Notes under the pieces: generated by a model
Database searches by the model: none
The model's input: the letters and a program-made list of their open reading frames with translations, nothing else
Told to the model about the DNA's origin: nothing
Shown here: positions 9,459-17,522 of the stretch, one piece after another
How the letters are laid out: every line of letters starts with the position of its first letter
Position numbering within the stretch: the first letter of the stretch is position 1
NCBI RefSeq assembly: GCF_026786305.1
Contig: NZ_JAJAYI010000109.1
Coordinates: 1-40,753 of the forward strand
Origin: Cryobacterium sp.
GTDB lineage: Bacteria > Actinomycetota > Actinomycetes > Actinomycetales > Microbacteriaceae
DNA: 40,753 nucleotides
Direction of reading: 5' to 3'
Made by a program: the position numbers and the translations under genes

Positions 9459-9947
9459 CTAGGAAGGAACGGGCGCTGGGGCTGGCGGGTGTGCGGCATC
9501 CGCGTCGACCCGGTCGGTGTCGGCCGGCGCGGCGAACGGGGTCATCGTGGTCATGAGCTCCGAGCGGATGAGAAAGCGAACGCCGCGTGGTGCTTCGGCG
9601 CTGAATCCACTGCCGCGGCCGGGCACGACGTCGACCGTGAGAAAAGTGTGGCTCCAGTAGTTGAACTGTTCGGCTGACATCCAGAAGTCGAGCGGCTGAC
9701 TGGGTGCGTCGGCCGGGGCCAGGTCGAACTGGCCCAGGCGCACGTCCTGGTCAGAGGTGATGAACTCGCCGGCCATGAAGAGCATCGGCGAACTGCCGTC
9801 GCAGCAGCCACCGGACTGGTGGAACATGAGCGGGCCGTGCTCCTCCCACAGGCTGCGGAGCAGATCGACTGCGACCGGGGTGAGCTCGACCCGGGGAACG
9901 GTTTCGCCGGCGATCGTGACCGACGCGGTGATTGTGGGTGTCGACAT
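9459..9947 (-). CDS. DUF779 domain-containing protein
   Basis: 162-residue cytoplasmic protein of the DUF779 family. It has the family's Cys-rich motif HQSGGCCDGSSPMLF, an MSAEQFNYWSHTFLTVDVVPGRG block and EAPRGVRFLIRSE. The family is repeatedly found next to acetaldehyde-type aldehyde dehydrogenase genes, as here, but its role is unsettled; the Cys pair suggests redox or metal binding (inference). The start at 9947 has AAAGG on the minus strand about 8 bases upstream. The C-terminus is a Pro/Ala tail. It lies downstream of the aldehyde dehydrogenase but a strong terminator separates them. Confidence 0.9.
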   Translation of the reverse strand: MSTPTITASVTIAGETVPRVELTPVAVDLLRSLWEEHGPLMFHQSGGCCDGSSPMLFMAGEFITSDQDVRLGQFDLAPADAPSQPLDFWMSAEQFNYWSHTFLTVDVVPGRGSGFSAEAPRGVRFLIRSELMTTMTPFAAPADTDRVDADAAHPPAPAPVPS

Positions 9948-9979
9948 TGACGGACCTTTCTACGGAGCAGTGGAGTGAC

Positions 9980-10018
9980 AAAAAAGGGCTGCCTACGACG
10001 TTACGTCGTTGGCAGCCC
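9980..10018 (-). terminator. rho-independent terminator of the aldehyde dehydrogenase gene
   Basis: On the minus strand, GGGCTGCC (complement of 10011-10018) pairs with GGCAGCCC (complement of 9986-9993). The stem is extended by ACGACG/CGTCGT around a short loop and followed by six T residues (9980-9985 read as the complement). This long, near-perfect stem plus T run lies between the dehydrogenase stop (10090) and the DUF779 start (9947), so read-through would be needed for co-transcription. Confidence 0.88.
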
Positions 10019-10089
10019 CCGTGCCAGACCTGCGGCAGAACTCCCACCCGTCGGGAAGTGCCGCCGGTCAGATCGTGCAGACCGGGCGG

Positions 10090-11613
10090 TTAGAAGAAGC
10101 CCAGTTTGTTCTCGGAGTAGGACACGAGCAGGTTCTTGGTCTGCTGGTAGTGACCGAGCGCGAGCTTGTTGTTCTCGCGGCCGATGCCGGAGCTCTTGTA
10201 GCCGCCGAACGCAGCGCCGGCCGGGTAGGCGTGGTAGTTGTTGACCCAGACCCGGCCGGCCTGGATGTCGCGGCCAGCCCGATAGGCGACGTTACCGTTG
10301 CGGGACCAGACGCCGGCGCCGAGACCGTAGATGGTGTCGTTGGCGATCGAGATGGCGTCGTCGTAATCGGTGAAGCTGGTCACGGCGAGGACCGGTCCGA
10401 AGATCTCCTCCTGAAACAGGCGCATCTTGTTGTGACCCTCAAAAATGGTCGGCTGTACGTAGTAGCCGTCGGTGAGGTCGCCGCCGAGGTCGACACGTTC
10501 ACCGCCAAGGGCCAGCTTGGCGCCTTCCTTGGTGCCGATGTCGATGTAGGAGAGGATCTTCTCGAGCTGGTCGTTGCTGGCCTGCGCGCCCATCTGGGTG
10601 TCGGTGTCGAGAGGGTTACCCTGGATGATCTTTCGGGCGCGGGTGACAGCGTCGCCGAGGAAGCTGTCGTAGATCGGCTTCTGTAGCAGCGCCCGGCTCG
10701 GGGCCGTGCACACCTCGCCCTGGTTGAAGGCGAACAGCACGAAGCCTTCCTGGGCCTTGTCGTAGAAGGCGTCCTTCTCCTGTGCGACGTCGCTGAAGAA
10801 GATGTTCGGGCTCTTTCCGCCAAGCTCAACGGTTGAGGGAATGATGTTGGCCGAGGCGTACTGCAAAATGAGACGGCCGGTCGTGGTTTCACCGGTGAAC
10901 GCGATCTTGCGGATGCGGTTGCTCGAGGCGAGCGGCTTACCGGCCTCGAGCCCGAATCCGTTGACGACGTTGACCACCCCGGGGGGGAGGATATCGCCGA
11001 TGAGTTCCATCAGCACAAGGATGGAGACCGGGGTCTGCTCGGCCGGCTTGAGCACGACCGCGTTGCCGGCGGCAAGGGCCGGGGCGAGCTTCCAGACGGC
11101 CATCAGAATGGGGAAGTTCCACGGAATGATCTGGCCGACGACGCCGAGCGGCTCGTGGAACTGGTACGAGACAGTGTCGCCGTCGAGCTGGGCGTGGTCG
11201 CCGTCCTGGGCGCGGATCGCCGAAGCGAAGTAGCGGAAGTGGTCGGCGGCGAGGGGAATGTCGGCGTTGATCGTCTCCCGCACGGCCTTGCCGTTGTCCC
11301 AGGTTTCGGCCACGGCGAGCATCTCGACGTTGGCGTCGATCAGGTCGGCGATCTTGTTGAGTACCGCCGCGCGTTCGGTGGGGCTGGTCTTGCCCCAGGC
11401 CGGTGCGGCCTTGTGGGCGGCGTCGAGGGCCAATTCGATATCTTCAGCGGTTCCACGAGCGACCTCGGCGAACGGCTTGCCGGTTACGGGGGTGATGTCC
11501 TCGAAGTACTGGCCCTTGACGGGGGCGACCCATTCGCCACCGATCCAGTTCTCGTACCGAGACTTGAAGGTAACTGTGGAGCCGGGTGTTCCCGGGGCTG
11601 CATAGACGGTCAT
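10090..11613 (-). CDS. aldehyde dehydrogenase (acetaldehyde dehydrogenase type)
   Basis: 507-residue NAD(P)-dependent aldehyde dehydrogenase oxidising an aldehyde, probably acetaldehyde, to the acid. Seen: NAD-site region [23 protein letters not shown], general base Glu in VELGGKSPN (E263), catalytic Cys in [14 protein letters not shown] (C302) and the C-terminal [17 protein letters not shown] typical of the ExaC/AcoD-like group. The frame stays open to 11913, but the ATG at 11613 ([12 protein letters not shown]) has a fine ribosome site, AGGAGTGAC, and the extension does not resemble the family. Neighbours are a DUF779 gene downstream and a GAF-domain regulator upstream, a common aldehyde/alcohol utilisation arrangement. 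Substrate is inferred. Confidence 0.93.
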   Translation of the reverse strand: MTVYAAPGTPGSTVTFKSRYENWIGGEWVAPVKGQYFEDITPVTGKPFAEVARGTAEDIELALDAAHKAAPAWGKTSPTERAAVLNKIADLIDANVEMLAVAETWDNGKAVRETINADIPLAADHFRYFASAIRAQDGDHAQLDGDTVSYQFHEPLGVVGQIIPWNFPILMAVWKLAPALAAGNAVVLKPAEQTPVSILVLMELIGDILPPGVVNVVNGFGLEAGKPLASSNRIRKIAFTGETTTGRLILQYASANIIPSTVELGGKSPNIFFSDVAQEKDAFYDKAQEGFVLFAFNQGEVCTAPSRALLQKPIYDSFLGDAVTRARKIIQGNPLDTDTQMGAQASNDQLEKILSYIDIGTKEGAKLALGGERVDLGGDLTDGYYVQPTIFEGHNKMRLFQEEIFGPVLAVTSFTDYDDAISIANDTIYGLGAGVWSRNGNVAYRAGRDIQAGRVWVNNYHAYPAGAAFGGYKSSGIGRENNKLALGHYQQTKNLLVSYSENKLGFF

Positions 11614-11677
11614 GTCACTCCTATTTCGACGACGGTGTCGGTCCGCGTTCTGCGGTAGCACCAGCGTAGAAAAAGAA

Positions 11678-11694
11678 AGGTTGCAAAAGGTTGC
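11678..11694 (-). promoter_or_regulatory. 10-bp-phased direct repeat upstream of the aldehyde dehydrogenase
   Basis: AGGTTGC occurs twice (11678-11684 and 11688-11694 on the + strand), one helical turn apart, about 65-80 bases upstream of the dehydrogenase start. The phasing suits a regulator binding one DNA face; the neighbouring GAF-domain protein is the natural candidate. No clear -35/-10 pair was recognised. Function is inferred. Confidence 0.35.
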
Positions 11695-11767
11695 GAGGCA
11701 CCATCGGTCGACCTCCGCGCGCAAAACACGCCAGGAACCGACGGACGGATGCCCGGCATCCGTTTTT

Positions 11768-12061
11768 GAAGAAGCCCCGCGCGTTCTCGCAGGTGGACAC
11801 GAGCAGGTTCTTGGCCTGCTGGTGGTGGCCGAGCACGAGCGTGTTGTTCTCGCGGCCGATGCCGGAGTTCTTGTAGCCGCCGAACGCAGCGCCGGCCCGA
11901 TAGGTGTGGTCATTGTCTACCCAGATGCCGCCTGCCTCAACGTCGCGACCGGTAGGGTCCGCGACGTTGCCGTTGCGGGACCGGACGCCGGCCGCGAGAG
12001 CAAACTCGGAGTCGTTGCTGTTGGCGTTGGCGTTGGTGTTTGCTCTGGCGACTGCGTTGTC
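11768..12061 (-). pseudogene. C-terminal relic of a second aldehyde dehydrogenase
   Basis: On the minus strand about 98 codons match the C-terminal end of the intact neighbouring dehydrogenase: [25 protein letters not shown] and ENARGFF are recognisable against [25 protein letters not shown] and ENKLGFF. The first four fifths of the gene, the catalytic Cys and any start codon are missing, and the TAA after GFF has become AAA so the frame runs on to 11621. The upstream end carries an Asn-Ala repeat expansion (GTTGGC units, about 12019-12035). Many substitutions separate it from the intact copy, so an old paralogue or partner of recombination is more likely than a fresh duplication. Confidence 0.85.
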
Positions 12062-12159
12062 GACTGCTGTGCGACGACCGCGTCCGATGAGGTCGCGTGG
12101 CCACGTCAGAACGACGGGCCGCGACTCGTGACTATAACGCTACGAGCGAGCACGTTGCG

Positions 12160-13554
12160 TCAGCGTTTTGAAGAATTGCGCCGGGCGCCGAGCTCGTCGT
12201 CGATGCGCTTCAACCGGGCGACGACCGTGGCGCGTTTGGGGGAGCGGGCCGGGAGCAGTTCGAGGCAGGCGCGCCAGACCTCGGAATCGTAGGTGGCCTC
12301 TTCGGATCGCGCATACTCCAGGAGCAGGTCGACGGACGCATCGGTCAGCATCGCCTCGCGCAGTCGCGCACTGACCTCGGTGCGAATATCGATGATTCCG
12401 GCAGAGAACGAGTTGGGCAGAACCGACCCACGGTAGGCGGCCAGGGCCACGCGGTGGGCTCCGCGTTCCAGAAATGCCAGCACCCGTTGGGCATCGAGTT
12501 CCAGCGGGGACTGCAGTCGATACGGCCGGGAACCGATCGAAACCGGCGGGTTGACCTGCTCCAGGACCTTCCGTAACCGCACCATCTCGGCGCGCAGCGT
12601 GTCGACGCCGTTGGCGTGACCGCTGCCGGTCTGGTCGCTGAGCAGAAAGGCCAGCCGGTCGGCGGAGAGCCCTTCCCGGTGCCAGGCGAGCAGCGTGAGA
12701 ATTTCGGCGTGACGCGGGCTCACATCCACGGCCATCCCGCCGCTTTCGAGGTGTCCGTAGTCGCTGCCCAGCACGCCGAACCCGACCGGTACGACGTTTC
12801 GGTTGGGCGCGGGGAGCAGGGCGATGCTCGCGCGGCGCGGGGTGCGGGCATCCCTCTCGGTGGATGCTCCGAGGCGATAACCGTCGAGACGCTGGATGCG
12901 CAACTCCGCCTCCATCGCCGCGACGGCGGCTTCGACGAGCGGGAGCGTCTGCGGCGCGACCGCCTGGTCGCCGCCGGTAATGTCGATCACGCCGAGGATC
13001 TTGCCGGTGTCCGGGTCGTGAATGGGCACGGCCGTGCAGCTCCACGGATGCGCGAGGGCATTGAAGTGTTCCGCCCGTCGAATCTGAATGCCCCGGTCCA
13101 GGGCCAGGGCGGTGCCCGGCGCGCTCGTTCCGACGTGGCCTTCCGACCAGTCGGCACCCTCGACGAACAGCATCTCCTCGACCTGGCGACGCAGCACCCG
13201 GTCACCGTCGATCCAGAGCAGCCGACCGGATTCGTCGCCGATGGCGACGAGCAACTCGGCGTCCAGGGCATGGCGAATGAGTAGGTTGTGCACGACGGGC
13301 AACACGGCGGCGAGCGGATGCTGGTTACGCAGGTCGCGCAGTTCGGCGTCGGTCAACGCCCGCTCGGGGGCCACGCCCGCCGGGTTAATGCTGAGGGATA
13401 GCGAACGCCGCCAGGAATCCTGCACGAGCTTACGCACACCGGTCTGAAAGACCCGGTCGCTGACGGCGGATTCGTGGGCCCGTTCCAGGGCGACCAGGGC
13501 CTCGCGGGCGGGGCCGGACGGAACCGACGACGTACTCTTCAAGCCGTGTCCCAT
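12160..13554 (-). CDS. GAF domain transcriptional regulator
   Basis: 464-residue probable regulator. The N-terminal half resembles the sensor part of AcoR-like activators: VQDSWRRSL and the following helical region, then a GAF domain (about 90-215) with GHVGTSAPGTALAL, FNALAHPWSCTAVPIHDPDTGKILGVIDITGG. There is no AAA+ sigma-54 domain; instead the C-terminal part (about 280-380) looks like a winged helix (HAEILTLLAWH..GLSADRLAFLLSD..DTLRAEMVRLRKVL..SRPYRL). That fits actinobacteria, which lack sigma-54. The start at 13554 has GGAGG about 9 bases upstream. It lies upstream of and co-directional with the aldehyde dehydrogenase and is likely its regulator (inference). Confidence 0.87.
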   Translation of the reverse strand: MGHGLKSTSSVPSGPAREALVALERAHESAVSDRVFQTGVRKLVQDSWRRSLSLSINPAGVAPERALTDAELRDLRNQHPLAAVLPVVHNLLIRHALDAELLVAIGDESGRLLWIDGDRVLRRQVEEMLFVEGADWSEGHVGTSAPGTALALDRGIQIRRAEHFNALAHPWSCTAVPIHDPDTGKILGVIDITGGDQAVAPQTLPLVEAAVAAMEAELRIQRLDGYRLGASTERDARTPRRASIALLPAPNRNVVPVGFGVLGSDYGHLESGGMAVDVSPRHAEILTLLAWHREGLSADRLAFLLSDQTGSGHANGVDTLRAEMVRLRKVLEQVNPPVSIGSRPYRLQSPLELDAQRVLAFLERGAHRVALAAYRGSVLPNSFSAGIIDIRTEVSARLREAMLTDASVDLLLEYARSEEATYDSEVWRACLELLPARSPKRATVVARLKRIDDELGARRNSSKR

Positions 13555-13704
13555 CAGCGTCTGCCTCCGATCAGCATTGGTCGGGCGAGGCGGCCGCGGC
13601 CCCCTCGGATTTTCATTCTAGGGGTACGGCAGCGTCGCGCGGCTGGAGCGACGAGCATTCACAGCCGCCTGTGCGGCATTTCTCCCGTGACCGTGGACCG
13701 GAGA

Positions 13705-13744
13705 TTATCCACAGCCCCGGCTTCTCAGATTTTTCTGTGGATAA
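13705..13744. promoter_or_regulatory. inverted pair of DnaA-box sequences
   Basis: TTATCCACAG at 13705-13714 and its exact inverse CTGTGGATAA at 13735-13744 flank a 20-base spacer. Each holds the perfect 9-mer DnaA box TTATCCACA. The pair lies between divergent genes, 37 bases before the ATG at 13781. It may be a DnaA-controlled promoter or DnaA-titration site. The arms could also fold as a 10-bp hairpin followed by no T run. Confidence 0.6.
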
Positions 13745-13780
13745 CCGGTCGCTGCTGCCGCATTCGCTCATGCTGGCCTC

Positions 13781-14185
13781 ATGACAATGACACTGAACAT
13801 CAAAGATGCCCCGCGTGTGACAACCGTGGAACAGGCCAGGGCCCGGGTTTTCGACCTGGTCGGCCACGCCATTCGCCGGCAGCTCTGGCTCATGCTCCTC
13901 GATGCCCACGGGCAACAACTCTCACTGCTGATACCCCTCGATGGCATTCCGCTGCGACCCGAACCCGGTTCGGTGCGGCCCTTCGCTGTGAGAATCAACG
14001 ATCTCCTGGCCCAGGAGGCTCCGGGCGGCAGCATCATCGTCACGCTGGAGCGGCCGGGGACAGCCGCCCTCACCGCTCCCGATCAGGCCTGGGCCGCCGA
14101 ACTGGCAGAATCCTTCGGCAAGCTCATGCGCATCACCGGCCTGTTTGTCGCGCACGACGACGGCGTGGTCGTGCTCCGCCCCTGA
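13781..14185 (+). CDS. conserved hypothetical protein
   Basis: 134-residue soluble protein that I do not recognise. It has alternating helix/strand pattern: VEQARARVFDLVGHAIRRQLWLMLLD, then strands HGQQLSLLIPLDGIP, ..GGSIIVTLERPG, and a C-terminal helix-strand AAELAESFGKLMRITGLFVAHDDGVVVL. There is no signal peptide or membrane segment. Base composition is like the neighbours and the reading frame lacks defects, so it is probably real. Start: ATG 13781 (a second at 13787); no strong ribosome site. It is preceded by the inverted DnaA-box pair and followed by aroQ 45 bases on. No function is proposed. Confidence 0.75.
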   Translation: MTMTLNIKDAPRVTTVEQARARVFDLVGHAIRRQLWLMLLDAHGQQLSLLIPLDGIPLRPEPGSVRPFAVRINDLLAQEAPGGSIIVTLERPGTAALTAPDQAWAAELAESFGKLMRITGLFVAHDDGVVVLRP

Positions 14186-14230
14186 GCGGCGCAGGCCGTT
14201 CGGCGAGGTCCTACGGCCTAGGCTGAGAGG

Positions 14231-14665
14231 ATGAGTACAGTGCTGGTTCTGAACGGTCCGAACCTCGGGCGCCTCGGCAGTCGTGAGCCCGATGTCTATG
14301 GGTCGGCGAACCTGGACGACCTGCGCGCGCTGCTCGTCACATGCGCTCGCGACGGCGTGAGCATAGACCTGCGGCAGACCGATGACGAGGCAGAGCTGAT
14401 CCACTGGCTGTACGAGGCCGTTGACGAGCGGATGCCCGTCATCATGAATCCCGCAGCGTTCACTCACTACAGCTATGCGCTGCGGGACGCTGCGGCCCTC
14501 GTCACGAAGGCTGGCCTGGCCTTGATCGAGGTGCACATCTCCAACCCGCACGCCCGCGAGACGTTTCGCCACACGAGTGTGGTGAGCGCAATCGCGACCG
14601 GTGTTATTGCCGGCCTCGGCTTCGACTCCTACCGGCTGGCCCTGGACTTCGTCACCGCGCCGTGA
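14231..14665 (+). CDS. aroQ: 3-dehydroquinate dehydratase, type II
   Basis: 144-residue type II dehydroquinase, converting 3-dehydroquinate to 3-dehydroshikimate. Signatures: [20 protein letters not shown] (with the catalytic Tyr and Arg loop), [15 protein letters not shown] and [31 protein letters not shown]. Normal length. It fills the step between aroB and aroE; here it is separated from aroB by the minus-strand aldehyde dehydrogenase block. Start ATG 14231 with GAGAGG just upstream. Confidence 0.96.
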   Translation: MSTVLVLNGPNLGRLGSREPDVYGSANLDDLRALLVTCARDGVSIDLRQTDDEAELIHWLYEAVDERMPVIMNPAAFTHYSYALRDAAALVTKAGLALIEVHISNPHARETFRHTSVVSAIATGVIAGLGFDSYRLALDFVTAP

Positions 14666-14679
14666 CCAACCGGCGCGGT

Positions 14680-14709
14680 CGTGCCTTTGGAGCCTGAGGC
14701 TTCGGCACG
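14680..14709 (+). terminator. possible hairpin after aroQ
   Basis: CGTGCC (14680-14685) pairs with GGCACG (14704-14709) and an inner AGCC/GGCT stem closes a TGA loop. No strong T run follows, so terminator activity is uncertain. A TAGACT just after could serve as a -10 element for efp. Confidence 0.35.
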
Positions 14710-14771
14710 TAGACTCTTTGAGGTGCCATTTGCACCCGAGCACCTTATCAATTGAATGGAACACCCCTCCC

Positions 14772-15335
14772 ATGGCTTCTACCGCTGATATCAGAAACGG
14801 CGTCGTACTCAACATGGATGGCCAGCTTTGGGCCGTCGTCGAGTTTCAGCACGTCAAGCCGGGCAAGGGTGGCGCCTTCGTTCGCACCAAAATGAAGAAC
14901 GTTGTCTCGGGCAAAACCGTTGATCGCACGTTCAACGCCGGCGCCAAGATCGAGACCGAAAACGTCGATCGCCGCGACTTTCAGTACCTCTACAACGACG
15001 GCGACGCCTATGTCTTCATGGACGTCGCTGACTTCGACCAGATCACAGTGTCCGCCGCCGTCGTCGGCGATGCGAGCAACTTCATGCTCGAAAACCAGGC
15101 CGTGACCGTGGCACTGCACAACGGCAACCCGCTGTACGTCGAGCTGCCGGCATCCGTCACCCTGGAAATCACCTATACCGAGCCGGGCCTGCAGGGCGAC
15201 CGTTCCACCGGCGGCACCAAGCCGGCCACCGTGGAGACCGGGTACCAGATTCAGGTTCCGCTGTTCCTGGAGCAGGGCACCAAGGTCAAGGTTGACACCC
15301 GCACCGGCGACTATCTCGGTCGCGTCAACGAATGA
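14772..15335 (+). CDS. efp: elongation factor P
   Basis: 187-residue translation factor that relieves ribosomes stalled at polyproline. Three beta-barrel domains; domain I carries the tip loop [10 protein letters not shown] with Lys32 as the modifiable-position equivalent, and the C-terminal EF-P signature ([27 protein letters not shown]) is intact. ATG 14772 gives the standard [10 protein letters not shown] start; the frame is open further upstream but without homology. The 3' end overlaps nusB by 4 bases (ATGA). Confidence 0.97.
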   Translation: MASTADIRNGVVLNMDGQLWAVVEFQHVKPGKGGAFVRTKMKNVVSGKTVDRTFNAGAKIETENVDRRDFQYLYNDGDAYVFMDVADFDQITVSAAVVGDASNFMLENQAVTVALHNGNPLYVELPASVTLEITYTEPGLQGDRSTGGTKPATVETGYQIQVPLFLEQGTKVKVDTRTGDYLGRVNE

Positions 15336-15751
15336 GTGCACGTACCAAGGCTCGCAAGCGTGCCATCGATATTCTGTACGCGGCCGATGTGCGTCAGATC
15401 AGCATTCCGGAGTCGCTCGCGACCGAAGCCGAGCGAGCCGCGAGCGAGCCGGCACGTCTCGCCTCTTGGCTGTACGCGCGTGAAATCGTCGACGGAGTCG
15501 TGGACCACCGCGAAGAGATCGACGAACTGATTGAGACCTACTCGCAGGGCTGGTCGCTCGCCCGCATGCCCAACATCGATCGCGCCATACTGCGCATCGG
15601 CATCTGGGAGATTCTCTACAACGACGCGGTTCCCCACGCCGTCGCGATCGATGAAGCCGTCGAGGCAGCAAAGATTCTATCAACGGATGACTCGGCCGGC
15701 TTTGTCAACGGATTACTCGGCAAGATCTCCCAAACCGCTCCGTCAGCCTGA
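15332..15751 (+). CDS. nusB: transcription antitermination factor NusB
   Basis: 139-residue all-helical RNA-binding protein; with NusE (S10) it binds boxA RNA in rRNA operon antitermination. Recognisable N-terminus [21 protein letters not shown], middle [23 protein letters not shown], and C-terminal [32 protein letters not shown] overlaps the efp stop. Normal size. Confidence 0.96.
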   Translation: MSARTKARKRAIDILYAADVRQISIPESLATEAERAASEPARLASWLYAREIVDGVVDHREEIDELIETYSQGWSLARMPNIDRAILRIGIWEILYNDAVPHAVAIDEAVEAAKILSTDDSAGFVNGLLGKISQTAPSA

Positions 15752-15845
15752 CTCTCCGTCGGCCCGTCAGCCCGTCGGCCCGTCAGCCCGACGAGTGGAC
15801 CCGGCCCGTGCCGGGCTCGCCTCGAAGTCACCAAAGGACACGCAC

Positions 15846-16874
15846 ATGGACAGCACCGGACCCGACGCTCCCCGCGATCCACCGAACCCACCGATGCAGC
15901 CTATTCAGTCGCGTCCGTCCGTGCCGGTACCGCCCTTGGGCGGGTCGACCGTGCCATTTGTGACGGCACCCAAGACCAACACCCTGGCCATCGTGTCGTT
16001 CGTGTCGTCGTTCTTCATCGGCCTCGTCGGCATCATCACGGGCCACATCGCGCTCGGGCAGATTCGTGCACGTGGTGAAGTGGGCCGTGGTTTCGCCCTG
16101 GCCGGTCTCATCATCGGGTACATCGCCACGGCCGTGTTCGCAATTCTGGTCGTGTTCGCTATTGTTTTCGCATCCGCTATCGGAGCGTTTTTTTGGGCGG
16201 CAGGGTCGGGCTCGTCCAACTCGGGCTCGTCCAACTCGGGCTCGTCCAACCCGGACTCGTCCAACTCGGGCTCAGCACCGGAATCGGCGGCGCCGCTGCC
16301 GACGGGTGTGCTGGGTGCCGCCAACTTTGATGCTGGCTATCTCGAATTCGGTACCGGCGCGGTCATCGTGGATGAATACGTCGACCCGATGTGCCCGTTT
16401 TGTGCCCAGTTCGAGAAGGCCAACGGTGAACTGCTGGCCGCCGGTGTGGAGAGCGGTGTAATCACCCTCCGGGTGCACTCGCTCACCTTTCTCGACCGGC
16501 TGTCCCAGGGTACCAATTACTCCAGCCGCGCATCTTCGGCCCTGACCTGCCAGGCCACGCTGAACCCCGATCAGACCCTCGAATTTTTGTCGGCGCTGTT
16601 CGGCAATCAGCCGCTTGAAGAAACGGCCGGGCTCAGTAATGGGGAACTCGCCGACCTCTCGACCGGTGCTGTCAGCATCGCCGGCTGCGTCGAAGCCGGG
16701 GCCTACCAAGGTTGGTCGCAGCAGAACACCGAGGCTGCGTTGACCGGGCCGATCGACGGAGCCGAGATCCCGGCCGTTTCCGGCACGCCGACCGTGCTCG
16801 TTGATGGCACGCTCTACACCGGCAGCCTCACCGACACAGCCGAATTCTCCGCCTTCGTCGCCGCTGTTTTCTAA
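15846..16874 (+). CDS. DUF4190/thioredoxin-fold (DsbA-like) membrane protein
   Basis: 342-residue membrane-anchored protein with two parts. The N-terminal part has a Pro-rich cytoplasmic leader, then two hydrophobic helices around a GHIALGQIRARGEVGRGFALAG loop, the pattern of DUF4190. A Ser/Gly/Asn linker follows. The second part is a thioredoxin-fold domain of the DsbA/Thioredoxin_4 type with active site CPFC (C183, C186) and the cis-Pro motif SGTPTVLVDG. It is presumably exported and involved in extracytoplasmic disulfide chemistry (inference). ATG 15846 is preceded by AAAGGA; upstream, short GCCCGTCAG/GCCCGTCGG repeats fill the gap after nusB. Confidence 0.85.
   Translation: MDSTGPDAPRDPPNPPMQPIQSRPSVPVPPLGGSTVPFVTAPKTNTLAIVSFVSSFFIGLVGIITGHIALGQIRARGEVGRGFALAGLIIGYIATAVFAILVVFAIVFASAIGAFFWAAGSGSSNSGSSNSGSSNPDSSNSGSAPESAAPLPTGVLGAANFDAGYLEFGTGAVIVDEYVDPMCPFCAQFEKANGELLAAGVESGVITLRVHSLTFLDRLSQGTNYSSRASSALTCQATLNPDQTLEFLSALFGNQPLEETAGLSNGELADLSTGAVSIAGCVEAGAYQGWSQQNTEAALTGPIDGAEIPAVSGTPTVLVDGTLYTGSLTDTAEFSAFVAAVF
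16208..16267 (+). repeat. four 15-bp tandem repeats in the linker of the thioredoxin-fold protein
   Basis: Four units of GGGCTCGTCCAACTC (the third ends CCC and the fourth starts GGA) encode a Gly-Ser-Ser-Asn-Ser repeat joining the membrane part to the thioredoxin domain. A flexible spacer whose length could vary by slippage. Confidence 0.88.
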
Positions 16875-17245
16875 ATCGACCAGGCCGTGATGAGCGGGCC
16901 GCGATTGGATTGCGTGGCGGTGACGGCGTGCAGGCGCATCACAATCGAGATATTTCCGGCGGCAGAGACCAGACACACGGCTGGCAGAGCGATGGCTTGG
17001 AACAATTCCTGAATCTGCGGTTTGTCTCTGCGCTCGAAACGACAAATGCGGTGACGACGACCGCGATGGTCAGGGTCGGCCAGACCATGCCCGGCAGTAC
17101 GTTTTGAGTTCCAGTCCCGAGGGGGGCGCCTTCGCACGTCGCTCAGTTTGTCGCTCAGTTCATCGCGCAGGTTGGCGGTATCCGGTTGGTCGTGCACACC
17201 GACCTCAACGGCGCGCAAATACTCGCGAGTCAGGGTGTACTCGGC
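16871..17245 (-). pseudogene. remnant of a HAAS-type membrane protein gene
   Basis: On the minus strand, pieces of a membrane protein appear in more than one frame. Close to the padR remnant, EYLRAVEVGVHDQ...LRDELSDKLSD resembles the amphipathic HAAS start of proteins encoded after padR. Then VLPGMVWPTLTIAVVVTAFVV and ALPAVCLVSAAGNISIVMRL are hydrophobic helices in different frames, ending at a stop overlapping the previous gene. At least one frameshift and a large internal deletion are implied. Family naming is tentative; the broken state is well supported. Confidence 0.6.
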
Positions 17246-17496
17246 TACGGTTTTCTCCGCAGGACGGCGACCTCACTCCCTGCGCTGGTCAGGTACCCGG
17301 CGAGTTCGAGGCGGTGTAGAACCGGGTAGACGGTGACCTCGGCGCGATCGAAGACCTCGTCGCTGCGGGTGCGCGGCTGCTCAATAACGGCGTCGCCATG
17401 CGGCGGCCCGTCGGCGAGCACGGAGCAGACGAGCAGGTCGAGGTGGCCTTTGAACGCGTCCCGGTTCGTACTTCGGGACACCACGCCTCCTAACAC
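17245..17496 (-). pseudogene. truncated PadR family regulator
   Basis: The minus-strand frame begins with GTG codons after TAGGAGG and encodes a PadR winged helix: FKGHLDLLVCSVLADGPPHGDAVIE, then VTVYPVLHRLELAGYLTSAGSEV. After about 80 residues it hits a stop; a shift of frame would continue (VAEYTLTREYLRAVEV) straight into the following HAAS-like segment, so the end of padR and the start of the next gene seem fused by deletion. Functional PadR proteins are about 105 residues or longer with a complete wing and dimerisation helix, so this is probably inactive. Confidence 0.7.
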
Positions 17497-17522
17497 CAGG
17501 GGTCAAGTTCTTTTGGTACGTG

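Noticed and set aside
10009..10686. 225-codon + strand frame
   Set aside because: Antisense to the aldehyde dehydrogenase and lacks any family features.
11614..11913. 100-residue N-terminal extension of the aldehyde dehydrogenase
   Set aside because: The ATG at 11613 has an excellent ribosome site and matches the family start; the extension is Arg/Thr/Ser-rich shadow sequence over the relic.
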